A DNA stretch of 64,000 nucleotides from assembly GCA_963799365.1 (NCBI GenBank), contig CAWCWV010000013.1, forward strand, positions 76,581 to 140,580, in the 5' to 3' direction. The position numbers were made by a program, and so were the translations under genes. This document shows, piece after piece, positions 42,760-52,090 of the stretch. The notes beneath the pieces are model-generated. The model was not told where the DNA came from, did not search any database, and was given only the letters and a program-made list of their open reading frames with translations. How positions within the stretch are numbered: the first letter of the stretch is position 1; each line of letters begins with the position of its first letter. Source of the stretch: Marinirhabdus sp963799365 (lineage in GTDB: Bacteria; Bacteroidota; Bacteroidia; Flavobacteriales; Flavobacteriaceae).

Positions 42760-44661
42760 ATGAGCTCCATTCAAAGAGATATGTCCTTAACCGGGCAGCC
42801 GCCAAAAACGATAAACACCCAACAAAAAATTGCATCTGTAATAGGGTTGGCAGGTTTAGCTATTTTATTTATAGCGTTGTTTAATGTCAATTTCCCTAAT
42901 AAAACGCTATGGTTATCGCTTTCGCTTATTTCAATTGCTGTTGGGACCATTTGGTTTGGAAAAGCAGCGTACTTAAACAAACACGAAGGCATCAAAAATG
43001 ACGGAGTTTATTTCAAATCATTAACCTCGCGTGGGTTTTGGGGATGGATTTTAGGAATTACCATGACACTTTTCTATATAGTGTTGTATTGGTTTCCGCA
43101 ATACTTAGGCCTAGTACAAGATGGGGACAACACGGGCGCTATTTCTTTATTTGACCCATTGAGCAAATTTTTGAGTGGTAACCCCGCCAGTCAATGGTTT
43201 CTCTACGGAACACTATATACACTCGCCATTCTTGCTTTTGGAATAAAATTTATATGGAAATACAGACACAACCGGTACGAGATTATCCGTACCTGCTCTG
43301 TGATGTTTTTTCAGTTATCCTTTGCTTTTGTAATTCCTGAAATTTTAGTACGCTTAAATCAACCTTACTACGATTTTAAAAATGTTTGGCCTTTAAATTA
43401 TGATCTCTTTGCAGGCTATAAAATAGACGAATTTATAAGTGCGGGAGATGTAGGTTTAATTATGCTCATCTTCGGGTTACTTTCAGTATTTGTGATTACC
43501 CCTATCCTTACCTACAAATTTGGGAAACGCTGGTACTGTAGTTGGGTGTGTGGTTGTGGCGGTCTGGCCGAAACCGCCGGAGACCCGTTCCGACATTTAA
43601 GTGATAAACGTCAGGTAGCCTGGAAAGTAGAACGATGGGTTATCCATAGTGTTGTTGTGTTTGTGACGGTGATGACCACCGCTGTTGTTTTTTCCTATTT
43701 GCAAGGAAACGAATCAGCAACTATTAGTGAGTGGAGCAATCTAGAAAATAAAATGGTATTTATGAGCGATGCTGAAGGGAAGCCACTCAACGAACGCATC
43801 TTGGCAGCTCAAAAAGCTGGGGCAAGCAGTGTCGTATTTTTAAACACAGACCCAAATACTAAAGCTCCTTCACTAGAAAATACGGAAGGAATCATTATAG
43901 ATTATTTTTTTGCTTCTGAAGCTGAAAACAAAGAAGCCCTTACTAAAATAAATCAAGGAAAAGCTGCTACGCTCATACCCGATAAAGCCGAAGGATCTAA
44001 TTTTAATGTAAGCGAAGGACAAGAAGCCACCTATTACGATAACTTATGGCTTAGTAAAGAGTTTTTTGTCTGGTTTGTTATTGGTTTACTTACGCTGGTA
44101 TTTGCATGGGTCATGCTTTTTAAAAGAGAGGAATTGGCCAAAGATGCTAAATACGGTGCCGTTGGGTACTTTGTAGTCGTTATTTCAATTTTATTATTTA
44201 CGTATTTTAGTAGTCCTGGCAAGCTATTCTTTTTTGATGCCTATCAGCTTCGTAAAAGCTACGGGTTTTTAATTGGCGCTATGTTTAGTGGTGTAATTGG
44301 TGTAGGCTTCTACCCTATTTTCGGGAGCCGGGTTTGGTGTAGATTTGGCTGCCCAATGGCTGCTATATTAGGATTTCAGCAACGGTTATTTTCAAAATTT
44401 AGAATCACAACCAACGGCGGACAATGCATTTCATGTGGGAACTGCTCTACCTATTGCGAAATGGGCATAGACGTTCGTGCCTATGCCCAGAAAGGCGAAA
44501 ATATTGTGCGAAGTAGCTGTGTAGGTTGCGGAATATGCTCCGCTGTGTGCCCGCGTGGGGTATTGAAATTGGAGAATGATAGTATGAATGGTCGTATTGA
44601 TGGTAATCAAGTACTGTTGGGGAACGATGTTAATTTAATGGAATTGATGAATAACAAATAA
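42760..44661 (+). CDS. Polyferredoxin-type 4Fe-4S membrane protein (NosR/NapH-like)
   Basis: The 633-residue protein has about 8-9 membrane helices. The first NapH-like motif, WYCSWVCGCGGLAE, is near residue 255 and a second, WCRFGCPMAA, near 527. Two 4Fe-4S motifs follow (CISCGNCSTYCEMG and CVGCGICSAVCPRG). Between the two helical parts (residues about 320-420) is a soluble insert (RILAAQKAGASSVVFLN) that recalls a protease-associated (PA) domain. It would transfer electrons across or along the membrane, probably with the oxidoreductase encoded 4 bp upstream. The terminal acceptor is unknown. Confidence 0.85.
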   Translation: MSSIQRDMSLTGQPPKTINTQQKIASVIGLAGLAILFIALFNVNFPNKTLWLSLSLISIAVGTIWFGKAAYLNKHEGIKNDGVYFKSLTSRGFWGWILGITMTLFYIVLYWFPQYLGLVQDGDNTGAISLFDPLSKFLSGNPASQWFLYGTLYTLAILAFGIKFIWKYRHNRYEIIRTCSVMFFQLSFAFVIPEILVRLNQPYYDFKNVWPLNYDLFAGYKIDEFISAGDVGLIMLIFGLLSVFVITPILTYKFGKRWYCSWVCGCGGLAETAGDPFRHLSDKRQVAWKVERWVIHSVVVFVTVMTTAVVFSYLQGNESATISEWSNLENKMVFMSDAEGKPLNERILAAQKAGASSVVFLNTDPNTKAPSLENTEGIIIDYFFASEAENKEALTKINQGKAATLIPDKAEGSNFNVSEGQEATYYDNLWLSKEFFVWFVIGLLTLVFAWVMLFKREELAKDAKYGAVGYFVVVISILLFTYFSSPGKLFFFDAYQLRKSYGFLIGAMFSGVIGVGFYPIFGSRVWCRFGCPMAAILGFQQRLFSKFRITTNGGQCISCGNCSTYCEMGIDVRAYAQKGENIVRSSCVGCGICSAVCPRGVLKLENDSMNGRIDGNQVLLGNDVNLMELMNNK

Positions 44662-44677
44662 AGAGTATATTTATGAT

Positions 44678-44890
44678 ATGAAAACGAAAGAGATTAAAAA
44701 TAAACTTCGAGAATATATTGAAGGTGGAGATTCAGATTTGTTACTGAAACTTCACGAAACTGCAATTGAATATATTAATCAAAAAAAGCTGGATACAATG
44801 ATAGCCGAAGGTGAAAAAGACATCAGTGATGAAAATTTGCACAGTCAAGATGATGTTCAGAAAATGATTGAAACTTGGACGAAAGAATAA
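44678..44890 (+). CDS. ParE-type antitoxin
   Basis: A 70-residue acidic protein, all helical (IKNKLREYIEGGDSDLLLKLHETAIEYIN), with an acidic C-terminal tail that would fold on the toxin. It overlaps the toxin start by 16 bp, the normal type II arrangement. It neutralises the toxin and probably represses the pair. Confidence 0.8.
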   Translation: MKTKEIKNKLREYIEGGDSDLLLKLHETAIEYINQKKLDTMIAEGEKDISDENLHSQDDVQKMIETWTKE

Positions 44891-45201
44891 CAAAACCAGT
44901 AAAATGGACAACACGCGCAACAAAAGATTTATATCGCATCACTAAATTCTACGCAACTCTTTATGGTCTGGATAAAGCCCGAAAGATTGCTACAGAAATT
45001 AGAGCTACCACAGAAATTTTAGAAAACCCAAAAGTAGATTTTAAGGCAATTGGAGCAATTGATGAAACCTTTACTCATTTAAAATATATATACAGAAAAC
45101 TCATAACCCACTATTGTAAAATCACCTATAGAGAAGGAAAAAATTACACCTATATAGTTAGGGTATTTGACACCCGACAAAATCTAAAGAAAAATTTATA
45201 A
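44875..45201 (+). CDS. RelE/ParE-family toxin
   Basis: The TTG at 44875 is in the antitoxin frame overlap. The 108-residue protein has the RelE/ParE layout: VKWTTRATKDLYRITKFYATLYG, KARKIATEIRATTEIL and the C-terminal YKITYREGKNYTYIVRVFDTRQN-like strand with basic and aromatic residues (KITYREG, FDTRQN). It would block gyrase (ParE) or mRNA on ribosomes (RelE). The pair sits between the polyferredoxin operon and a decayed spacer, and a terminator follows. Confidence 0.88.
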   Translation: MDERITKPVKWTTRATKDLYRITKFYATLYGLDKARKIATEIRATTEILENPKVDFKAIGAIDETFTHLKYIYRKLITHYCKITYREGKNYTYIVRVFDTRQNLKKNL

Positions 45202-45280
45202 TATAATTAACCCACCCCATTTTTAACCAGATAATGTTATAAATTTAACAGAATTGAGGAAGTTTAAACATTGAGTAAAC

Positions 45281-45313
45281 AGACCCCAATGGTTTTTAAA
45301 ACCTTTGGGGTCT
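45281..45313 (+). terminator. Terminator after the toxin-antitoxin pair
   Basis: AGACCCCAA pairs with TTGGGGTCT, with a second inner pairing (GGTTTT/AAAACC), about 80 bp after the toxin stop. Confidence 0.6.
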
Positions 45314-45373
45314 TGTAGTAAGGTAAATCTCTAAATAGTTAGTGTCCTATTAGACCAACTAATTTTAGTATTT

Positions 45374-45631
45374 TTAAACGTTACTTTTCGACCGTTTTTG
45401 ACCATTTAATGCAATAAATTGTTTGTTAAGAAGCGTGTAAGTTCTTTTATTTACTGGGTTTTTGAGGGGTATGACTACTATCCCTTTGGCGTAGTAGTCA
45501 TTGTATGCTTTTATGTCTGCATTAAAATAACTCAAAGATCTTCCTGCTAAGGTAGGAATTTTTTTGTCGGTTACTATCTTATACCATTGTCCAAAAGACT
45601 AGTTAAGCATATCGTTTATAAAATTATACAT
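45374..45631 (-). pseudogene. 85-codon gene with an in-frame TAG
   Basis: From ATG 45631 the frame reads MYNFINDMLN, then TAG (45601-45599), then continues without further stops: SFGQWYKIVTDKKIPTLAG, RSLSYFNADIKAYNDYYAKG, IVVIPLKNPVNKRTYTLLNK, to a TAA at 45374. The continuation has normal protein-like composition (a hydrophobic core IVVIPLK and basic tail). It looks like a small gene disabled by a single stop, or an older remnant. No family is recognised. It lies in the otherwise non-coding 45202-45746 spacer. Confidence 0.45.
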
Positions 45632-45665
45632 TGCAACAACGCTTAATTTTGCTGTTAACAATGCT

Positions 45666-45704
45666 AAACCTTTCAGGTCTTCCAGACCTGAAAGGTTTTT
45701 TTAT
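45666..45704. terminator. Strong palindromic terminator
   Basis: AAACCTTTCAGGTCT and AGACCTGAAAGGTTT form a perfect 15-bp stem with a 3-base loop and a T run on the plus strand. Palindromes with this core are common in Bacteroidota intergenic DNA. Confidence 0.85.
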
Positions 45705-45746
45705 ATAGTTTGGTTAGTAAACCATACTCATTGCGTCTAAAGTGCC

Positions 45747-46247
45747 ATGCCACTAAAAAAACAGTTACTTTTTCTTCTCTTCGGAATTATTTGCACAACG
45801 CTATCCCTTGCAATAAATCATTCAACCGAAAAAAACTACGCTAAAGAATACTACGCCACCGGCACTCTAAAAGCGGAAGGTTGGGAAATGGGCACTACTA
45901 AAACCGATTATTGGTATTTCTATCATCCTAATGGCGAAGTAGCATCCAAAGGAAGTTTCAGCAATGACAAAAAAGAAGGCTATTGGTATTATTTTACTGA
46001 AAATGGAATTCTCGATAAAGAAGGTCATTATAAAAACGGGATTGCCCAGGATTGGTGGATTTTTTACGATATTACAACCCAAACAGAAAATAGATTTCAG
46101 TACAAAAACAATAGGAAGCACGGCTTTGCACTTATTTATAAAAACGGAAGCTTAAAGCGAGCTGAAGCATACAAAAACAATCAAAAAACTGGCGAATGGA
46201 CTTCAATTTTCGCTTTTAAAAAAGATAACCCACACGTTTCCTTCTAA
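45747..46247 (+). CDS. YwqK-like MORN-variant repeat protein
   Basis: The 166-residue protein begins with a signal peptide (LLFLLFGIICTTLSLA). Then about five imperfect repeats of the type YYxTGxLKAEG, YWYFYHPNGEVASKGSF, YWYYFTENGILDKEGHY, GFALIYKNGSLKRAEAY, GEWTSIF follow, the pattern of the MORN-variant/YwqK family. It is exported; binding to lipid or glycan is likely, but no activity is known. Its TAA shares a base with the next ATG, so it is coupled to the two glycosyltransferases. Confidence 0.75.
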   Translation: MPLKKQLLFLLFGIICTTLSLAINHSTEKNYAKEYYATGTLKAEGWEMGTTKTDYWYFYHPNGEVASKGSFSNDKKEGYWYYFTENGILDKEGHYKNGIAQDWWIFYDITTQTENRFQYKNNRKHGFALIYKNGSLKRAEAYKNNQKTGEWTSIFAFKKDNPHVSF

Positions 46248-46942
46248 TGAAGCCAATTATTGATCTTATCATTCCGGCGTATAACGAAGCCGCTTCTATT
46301 GGGTTGGTCATAGGGGATATTCCGCCGTTGGTACGAGAAGTAATTGTAGTGAGCAATAACTCTACAGACGAGACCGAAACTGTTGCTAAAAAAGCTGGAG
46401 CTACAGTTTTAAAAGAGTCCCAACGTGGGTATGGCTATGCCTGTTTAAAGGGAATGAAATACATTTCAGAAAAAAATGAGAAGCCCGATATTGTAGTCTT
46501 CTTAGACGGCGATTACAGTGATTATCCTGAACAACTAACTCAATTGGTTGCACCAATTCTTAAAAAAGATATCGATTTTGTAATAGGCGCCAGAGTAAAA
46601 CGACTTAGGGAAAATGGAAGCATGACATTTCCGCAGCGATTTGGAAATTGGCTTGCTACTTCTTTAATGACGCTGTTATTTGGAGCAAAGTTTACAGATT
46701 TGGGTCCTTTTAGGGCTATAAAATATGACAAGTTGCTTGCTTTGGAAATGCAGGACAAAACATACGGCTGGACCGTAGAGATGCAATTAAAAGCACTTAA
46801 AAAAAAATATTCATACATCGAAGTACCCATGAAATACCGAAACAGGATAGGAACCTCAAAAGTTTCGGGAACAGTAAAAGGTGCTATATTTGCTGGAATT
46901 AAAATTCTTAGCTGGATTTTTAAATACACGTTCAAAAAATGA
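46247..46942 (+). CDS. GT2 family glycosyltransferase (polyprenol-phosphate sugar synthase-like)
   Basis: The 231-residue protein has the DPM1-type layout: DLIIPAYNEAASIGLVI, VVSNNSTDETETVAKKAG, FLDGDYSDYPEQL (DxD near 90), GARVKRLRENGSMTFPQRFGN and TKVSG-like VSGTVKGA at the end. Such enzymes charge undecaprenyl phosphate with a hexose that GT-C enzymes use on the other side of the membrane. A GT-C candidate lies nearby at 52091-53506. It overlaps the next gene by 4 bp. Confidence 0.88.
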   Translation: MKPIIDLIIPAYNEAASIGLVIGDIPPLVREVIVVSNNSTDETETVAKKAGATVLKESQRGYGYACLKGMKYISEKNEKPDIVVFLDGDYSDYPEQLTQLVAPILKKDIDFVIGARVKRLRENGSMTFPQRFGNWLATSLMTLLFGAKFTDLGPFRAIKYDKLLALEMQDKTYGWTVEMQLKALKKKYSYIEVPMKYRNRIGTSKVSGTVKGAIFAGIKILSWIFKYTFKK

Positions 46943-48429
46943 TTCTTGAAACCATAATCATGGTTATTTACACCGGTGCCCTCCTCCTCATCTTGATGTA
47001 TGCGCTGGCACAACTCAACCTGCTGTTCAACTATTTAAGGAATCGAAATAAAGAAGATACCTGTGCGAAATTCAACCTCTCCAACCCAAATGAAATACCC
47101 TACGTAACTATACAGCTACCCGTTTATAATGAGCTATATGTTATGGAGAGACTGCTCGATAATATTGCCGAAATGAATTATCCTATGGACAAACTGGAAA
47201 TTCAAGTTTTAGACGACAGCACAGACGAATCTTTTAACACCACAGCAATCCAGATAAAGGAGCTTCAAAAATCGGGTCTGGATATTAAGCACGTGACCCG
47301 TGCAAATAGAAAAGGATTTAAAGCGGGTGCTTTAAAAGAAGGCCTAGAAACCGCAAAGGGAGAATATATCGCTATTTTTGATGCAGATTTCCTTCCGCAG
47401 AAAAACTGGCTTTTAGATACCATTCCCTATTTTAAAGATCGAAACATTGGCGTAGTGCAAACCCGGTGGGGACATATTAACAGAGAATATTCAATTCTTA
47501 CACGTGTTCAGGCTTTTGCACTGGATGCACACTTTACCTTGGAGCAGGTAGGTAGAAATAGTGAAGGGCATTTCATTAATTTTAATGGTACCGCAGGTGT
47601 ATGGAGAAAGCAATGCATTATAGATGCTGGAAATTGGGAAGGAGATACCTTAACAGAAGATCTTGATCTAAGCTACCGCGCTCAACTTAAAAACTGGAAA
47701 TTCAAATATTTAGAAGAAGTTGAAACACCCGCCGAACTACCAGTAGTTATAAGTGCAGCACGCTCGCAGCAATTTCGATGGAATAAAGGAGGCGCAGAAA
47801 ACTTTAGAAAAATGCTAGGGCGTGTTTGGCGTAACAAAGATATTTCTTTCAAAACAAAGGTCCACGGCACCTTACATTTACTTAACAGTACGATGTTTTT
47901 GAGCATCTTAGTGGTTGCTATTTTGAGTATTCCCATGCTATACATAAAGAATGAATACGCTCATTTAAAATATTACTTTATTGTTATGAGCTTTTTTGTA
48001 GTGAGCACCTTGATCTTTTTTATCTGCTATTGGTTTACCTATAAAAAAATAAACGGTGGAGGGTTTATGAATTTCCTTGAATATATTGGGATGTTTTTTG
48101 TGTTTTTTTCCATCGCTATGGGTTTTTCGGTACATAATTCTATTGCTGTAATCGAAGGACATTTGGGAAAGAAAAGTGACTTTATCCGTACACCTAAGTT
48201 TAATATTAACAACCTAAAAGATAGTTGGAAAGGCAATAAATACATCAATTCTAAGATTTCACCCTATGTTTTAATTGAAGGTGTATTAATGTTGTATTTC
48301 GGTTTTGGGATGTACTCTGCGTTTATTGTGGGAGACCAGGGCGGAGACTTTGGACTCTTTCCGTTTCATCTTATGCTTTTTATTGGTTTTGGATTTGTAT
48401 TTTTTAAAAGCCTGTTAAGCAAGGCATAA
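46939..48429 (+). CDS. GT2 processive beta-glycosyltransferase, cellulose-synthase-like
   Basis: This 496-residue membrane protein has one N-terminal helix (IIMVIYTGALLLILMYAL), a GT2 core with VLDDSTDES, DADFLPQKNW (DxD), GDTLTEDLDLSYR and QQFRWNKGG (the QxxRW motif), then about 5 C-terminal helices. All D, D, D and QxxRW catalytic elements are present. It probably makes a beta-linked polymer or a glycolipid (glucomannan or diglucosyl-diacylglycerol type). It forms a coupled operon with the preceding GT2. Confidence 0.88.
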   Translation: MILETIIMVIYTGALLLILMYALAQLNLLFNYLRNRNKEDTCAKFNLSNPNEIPYVTIQLPVYNELYVMERLLDNIAEMNYPMDKLEIQVLDDSTDESFNTTAIQIKELQKSGLDIKHVTRANRKGFKAGALKEGLETAKGEYIAIFDADFLPQKNWLLDTIPYFKDRNIGVVQTRWGHINREYSILTRVQAFALDAHFTLEQVGRNSEGHFINFNGTAGVWRKQCIIDAGNWEGDTLTEDLDLSYRAQLKNWKFKYLEEVETPAELPVVISAARSQQFRWNKGGAENFRKMLGRVWRNKDISFKTKVHGTLHLLNSTMFLSILVVAILSIPMLYIKNEYAHLKYYFIVMSFFVVSTLIFFICYWFTYKKINGGGFMNFLEYIGMFFVFFSIAMGFSVHNSIAVIEGHLGKKSDFIRTPKFNINNLKDSWKGNKYINSKISPYVLIEGVLMLYFGFGMYSAFIVGDQGGDFGLFPFHLMLFIGFGFVFFKSLLSKA

Positions 48430-48481
48430 ATAAAAATTTCTTTTACTTTAGAAGCCTAATTGCATTCAGCTAACTAACCTC

Positions 48482-49420
48482 ATGCGCATTCTAATTTCTG
48501 TAAGACATTTTATATATGTTTTGCTCATTTTGTTTTCGGTACCTATTTCTGCCCAGAATAGAGGTGGAAGTCGGTATGAAAATGAGCAAGTGGAGCTCAT
48601 GCACGACAACGATTTTTTACATTTTACAGATCGTTGGTACACTACAGGAAGTTTTATAGCCTATCGCAAACTGTTGAATGAGCTAGACAAAGAACACGAC
48701 AACAAACGGCAGTTTACCCTCCAATTGGAACAGTCTTTTTACACACCCTCCAACATTATTTCTTCTAATATTGAAGATTTCGACAGACCCTATGCCGGGT
48801 TCCTAGGCATCAACTCAGGGATTAGTTTAATTAATGAAAATAGGATTCTGGATTTTATTTTTACTATTGGAGTTACTGGCGAAATTTCAGGTTCAGAAGG
48901 GTTACAGAGTTGGTTTCACAGTACCAACGAGTCACAAACAGCTACTTGGACTGGGCAAATAGACAATAGTACACACGCTAATCTTTACGGAAGTTATTTG
49001 AAAGAATGGTTGTTATGGAATTCTAGTTTCAATATTTTTTTGGCTACAAAACCTAAAATAGCACTCGGCACCAAAGATTATTACTTGGAAAATGATGCTA
49101 AACTATACATTGGTAAAAGAAATGAGCTTTTAAATACAGCAGCAAACAATCAACTTGGCGCTATAAAAAACGAATTGTTTTTTGCAGTGAGGGGAGCCTA
49201 TAGGCTTGTAATTCATGACGCCATGTTGCAAGGTTCTATAATTGTAGACAATAGTGAATTCACTTTAGAACCAGTAGATTCTTTATTCTTTTATGGAGCT
49301 GAAACGTATTGGAGGAATCAACTACTTGATATTAAAATTGCGTATATGTTTTCAACCAATCGCACTGAAAGCACTGGAACACATGGTTTCACAACCCTAT
49401 CTATCGCCCGTAATTTTTAA
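48482..49420 (+). CDS. LpxR-like lipid A deacylase
   Basis: The 312-residue protein has a signal peptide (FIYVLLILFSVPISAQ), then the LpxR/DUF2219 features: HDNDFLHFTDRWYTTGSFIAYR (Asn/Asp and the RxYTxG segment) and DFDRPYAGFLGI, and a barrel ending in TLSIARNF. LpxR removes the 3'-acyloxyacyl chains of lipid A in the outer membrane. It is 52 bp after the glycosyltransferase and its stop overlaps the convergent peptidase gene by 4 bp. Confidence 0.82.
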   Translation: MRILISVRHFIYVLLILFSVPISAQNRGGSRYENEQVELMHDNDFLHFTDRWYTTGSFIAYRKLLNELDKEHDNKRQFTLQLEQSFYTPSNIISSNIEDFDRPYAGFLGINSGISLINENRILDFIFTIGVTGEISGSEGLQSWFHSTNESQTATWTGQIDNSTHANLYGSYLKEWLLWNSSFNIFLATKPKIALGTKDYYLENDAKLYIGKRNELLNTAANNQLGAIKNELFFAVRGAYRLVIHDAMLQGSIIVDNSEFTLEPVDSLFFYGAETYWRNQLLDIKIAYMFSTNRTESTGTHGFTTLSIARNF

Positions 49421-50661
49421 AATTTCACAACTACTTTTTGTTCGGTGTCATTACGTTTAACGACAACTTCTGTACTTTGTCCTTCCTCAAAAGTGGCTAG
49501 CGCTTTCATATAACTCATCATATCTGTCACATCAAATTCGCCCAATTTTACCACCACATCACCTTTTTGCAAACCTGCCTTTTGCGCCGGTTTGTCTTCG
49601 CTAATACCGTCAATGCGCATTCCTTCGCCTGTAAACAAATAATCTGGAACCACACCTAACCCTACTTTAAAGCGCGGCACCTCTTCACTTTCATTCTTTG
49701 TTTTTCTAAATGTTAACTTACTGGAATCATTAAGGTCTGTAATAATAGAAAAAATATAGGTTGAAATTTTCTCCATTCCCTCATAATTTAATTTTTCGGC
49801 ATCGTCACCTGGTTTATGATAGTCTTCGTGTTGTCCTGTAAAAAAATGAAGTACAGGAATATCCGCCAGGTAAAAACTAGTATGATCGCTTGGACCAATC
49901 CCACTATTATGCTCAGCAATATTAAAGTTGGCATCATTGTTTGCAAAAAGTGTTTGTTTAAAAATTGGAGAAGTGCCAACACCGTGAACTGCAATCGTAT
50001 TTTCTGCATTTAAACGCCCCACCATATCCATATTAACCATGTAGCTGATGGATTCAATTGGTACTGTACTATTTTTTACAAAATAATTACTTCCAAGTAA
50101 GCCCATTTCTTCTCCGGAAAATGCGATAAACAGATAATTATTCCCCTTCAACTCATCTTTTTTGGAATTAGTTAATCTTTCAGCAAGATGTAACATTACT
50201 GCTACACCACTGGCATTATCATCTGCTCCGTTATGTATTGCAGGTTGTTCTTCACGATATAGAGAGCCTTCGCCACCCATTCCTAAGTGGTCGTAGTGTG
50301 CTCCAATCACAACGGTTGTCTCTGCTCCATGATCCAAAAAGGCAACTACATTGGTTCCAGTTAAAGTACTGTCACTCTTTAAGCCGGTATATTCAGCCTG
50401 TTCGTGTGGGTTTTTACTGGGGCGGAACGTAAAGGTTTGGGTATAATTATTTTTATATCCCTTGGGCTTAAGACCAATCTCTTTAAATCTATTTTCAATA
50501 TATTCGGCTGCTTGTAGCTCACCTTCGGTTCCAGTTTGCCTGCCATTAAAGGTATCGTCTGCCAAAGCAAACACATCATCTTTCATCGTTACCTTTTTTT
50601 TAACTTCTTTTTGACAAGAAATCACACTTAAAGCGACACATAGTAAACATATTAAACGCAT
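49417..50661 (-). CDS. M28 zinc peptidase lipoprotein with PDZ domain
   Basis: ATG 50661 gives a lipoprotein signal (LICLLCVALSVISC); the frame is open to 50718. The M28 core carries the two-zinc ligands: GAHYDHLG, NGADDNASGVAV, SGEEMGLLGS, NMDMVGRL and the distal HFFTGQHEDYH. From about residue 325 there is a PDZ domain (GMRIDGISEDKPAQKAGLQKGDVVVKLG). It is an aminopeptidase or dipeptidyl-type carboxypeptidase exposed in the periplasm or on the surface. It is divergent from the propeller lipoprotein across 86 bp. Confidence 0.92.
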   Translation of the reverse strand: MRLICLLCVALSVISCQKEVKKKVTMKDDVFALADDTFNGRQTGTEGELQAAEYIENRFKEIGLKPKGYKNNYTQTFTFRPSKNPHEQAEYTGLKSDSTLTGTNVVAFLDHGAETTVVIGAHYDHLGMGGEGSLYREEQPAIHNGADDNASGVAVMLHLAERLTNSKKDELKGNNYLFIAFSGEEMGLLGSNYFVKNSTVPIESISYMVNMDMVGRLNAENTIAVHGVGTSPIFKQTLFANNDANFNIAEHNSGIGPSDHTSFYLADIPVLHFFTGQHEDYHKPGDDAEKLNYEGMEKISTYIFSIITDLNDSSKLTFRKTKNESEEVPRFKVGLGVVPDYLFTGEGMRIDGISEDKPAQKAGLQKGDVVVKLGEFDVTDMMSYMKALATFEEGQSTEVVVKRNDTEQKVVVKF

Positions 50662-50747
50662 ATCCTTATTTTTGCACAAAAATACAACCAATTGAAATCC
50701 CAAAAAAACAATTTCCAAATTCTAAGGGAGTATAATTAAAAATATAA

Positions 50748-51884
50748 ATGAAAAATATAGTATTTATTATAGCATTATTGTTAGTAATCATTTCTTGTGG
50801 CGAGAAAAAAGAAACTGAAAAAAAACTTACTGAAACTGAAACAACCGAAGTCGCTTCAGAAGATATTATCATGGAATGGGGCAATGATAGCCTTATCTAT
50901 CCTGACGAAAAACACTTTAAAAATATTAGACAAGTAACTTTTGGTGGGGATAATGCTGAAGCCTACTGGAGTTTTGATGATAGTAAACTGGTATTTCAAT
51001 CCAATTATAAAAATTGGCGCGTAGAGTGTGATCAAATGTTTTTGATGCATGCTTCTGAAACGTTTAAAGGTTATAAAGTTCCTCCAATGATTTCTACTGG
51101 GAAAGGACGAACTACCTGCGCTTATTTCCTGCCAGATAACAAACATTTTGTATACGGTTCCACACACTTAGTAGATGAACAATGTCCTGAAGTTCCGCTT
51201 AGAAAGAATGGAAATTACGTTTGGCCAGTGTATGATAGCTTCGACATATTTGTCTCCGACTTAAATGGAAACATAACAGACCAACTTACCAAAGAACCTG
51301 GCTATGATGCCGAAGCTACCGTTTCTCCAAAAGGTGATAAAATAGTTTTTACTTCAATGCGAAGTGGCGATTTGGAATTGTACACCATGAACCTAGATGG
51401 AAGTGATGTAAAACAAATCACTAATGAATTAGGATATGATGGCGGTGCTTTCTTTTCACCAGACGGAACAAAACTTATCTTTAGAGCTTCACGCCCAAAA
51501 ACGCCTGCCGAAATAAAAGAATACAAAGACTTACTTGCCCAAGGCCTCGTACAACCTACCGAGATGGAACTGTTTATTTGTGATGCAGACGGTGGAAATA
51601 TGAAACAATTAACAAATCTTGGAAATGCAAATTGGAGTCCGTTTTTTACACCCGATGGGAAAAAAATTCTCTTCAGTAGTAACTTTGAAGCTGAACGCGG
51701 ATTCCCATTTAACCTGTATTTGATTGACCTAGACGGTAAAAATCTAGAACGCATAACCCATGGTAAAACATTTGATGCCTTCCCCGTATTTTCAAACAGT
51801 GGAAAATATCTAGCATTTTCCTCCAATCGAAATAATGGTGGCGGGAGAGATACTAATCTGTTTATTGCGGAATGGACTGAATGA
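50748..51884 (+). CDS. TolB-like beta-propeller lipoprotein (PD40 repeats)
   Basis: The 378-residue protein begins with a lipoprotein signal (FIIALLLVIISCGEKK) and has five to six WD40-like PD40 repeats, such as ATVSPKGDKIVFTSMRSGD, FFSPDGTKLIFRASRPKT, FTPDGKKILFSSNF and FSNSGKYLAFSSNRNNGG. A Cys-containing segment near residues 90-150 (VECDQM; RTTCAYF; DEQCPEV) may carry disulfides. It is probably a binding scaffold or an orphan propeller of a peptidase system. Confidence 0.85.
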   Translation: MKNIVFIIALLLVIISCGEKKETEKKLTETETTEVASEDIIMEWGNDSLIYPDEKHFKNIRQVTFGGDNAEAYWSFDDSKLVFQSNYKNWRVECDQMFLMHASETFKGYKVPPMISTGKGRTTCAYFLPDNKHFVYGSTHLVDEQCPEVPLRKNGNYVWPVYDSFDIFVSDLNGNITDQLTKEPGYDAEATVSPKGDKIVFTSMRSGDLELYTMNLDGSDVKQITNELGYDGGAFFSPDGTKLIFRASRPKTPAEIKEYKDLLAQGLVQPTEMELFICDADGGNMKQLTNLGNANWSPFFTPDGKKILFSSNFEAERGFPFNLYLIDLDGKNLERITHGKTFDAFPVFSNSGKYLAFSSNRNNGGGRDTNLFIAEWTE

Positions 51885-52090
51885 TTTTTGATTTACGATT
51901 GACGATTTTAGATTGTTGAACTTTCTAAATATCGAATTTCGAACCGAAAAATATTATATGACGAAGCTTTAACTAAATACCACTTCCGGTCGAGCCTGCC
52001 TGTTGTGCCTTGGCAGGCTAGCACTGTAGAGTCCTACCACGATATTTACTAAACTAAAATAATTCGAGATTACTATTAAAAGTCCATTAT
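51885..52090. other. Intergenic spacer with degenerate ACGATT repeats and hairpin
   Basis: The stretch TTTACGATTGACGATTTTAG recalls the heptamer array at 21046. A hairpin with GCCTGCC and GGCAGGC arms lies near 51994-52018 and may terminate the propeller gene. No gene is seen. Confidence 0.4.

Noticed and set aside
51302..51826. 174-codon leftward frame opposite the propeller lipoprotein
   Set aside because: Antisense to clear PD40 repeats; no signal or family features.
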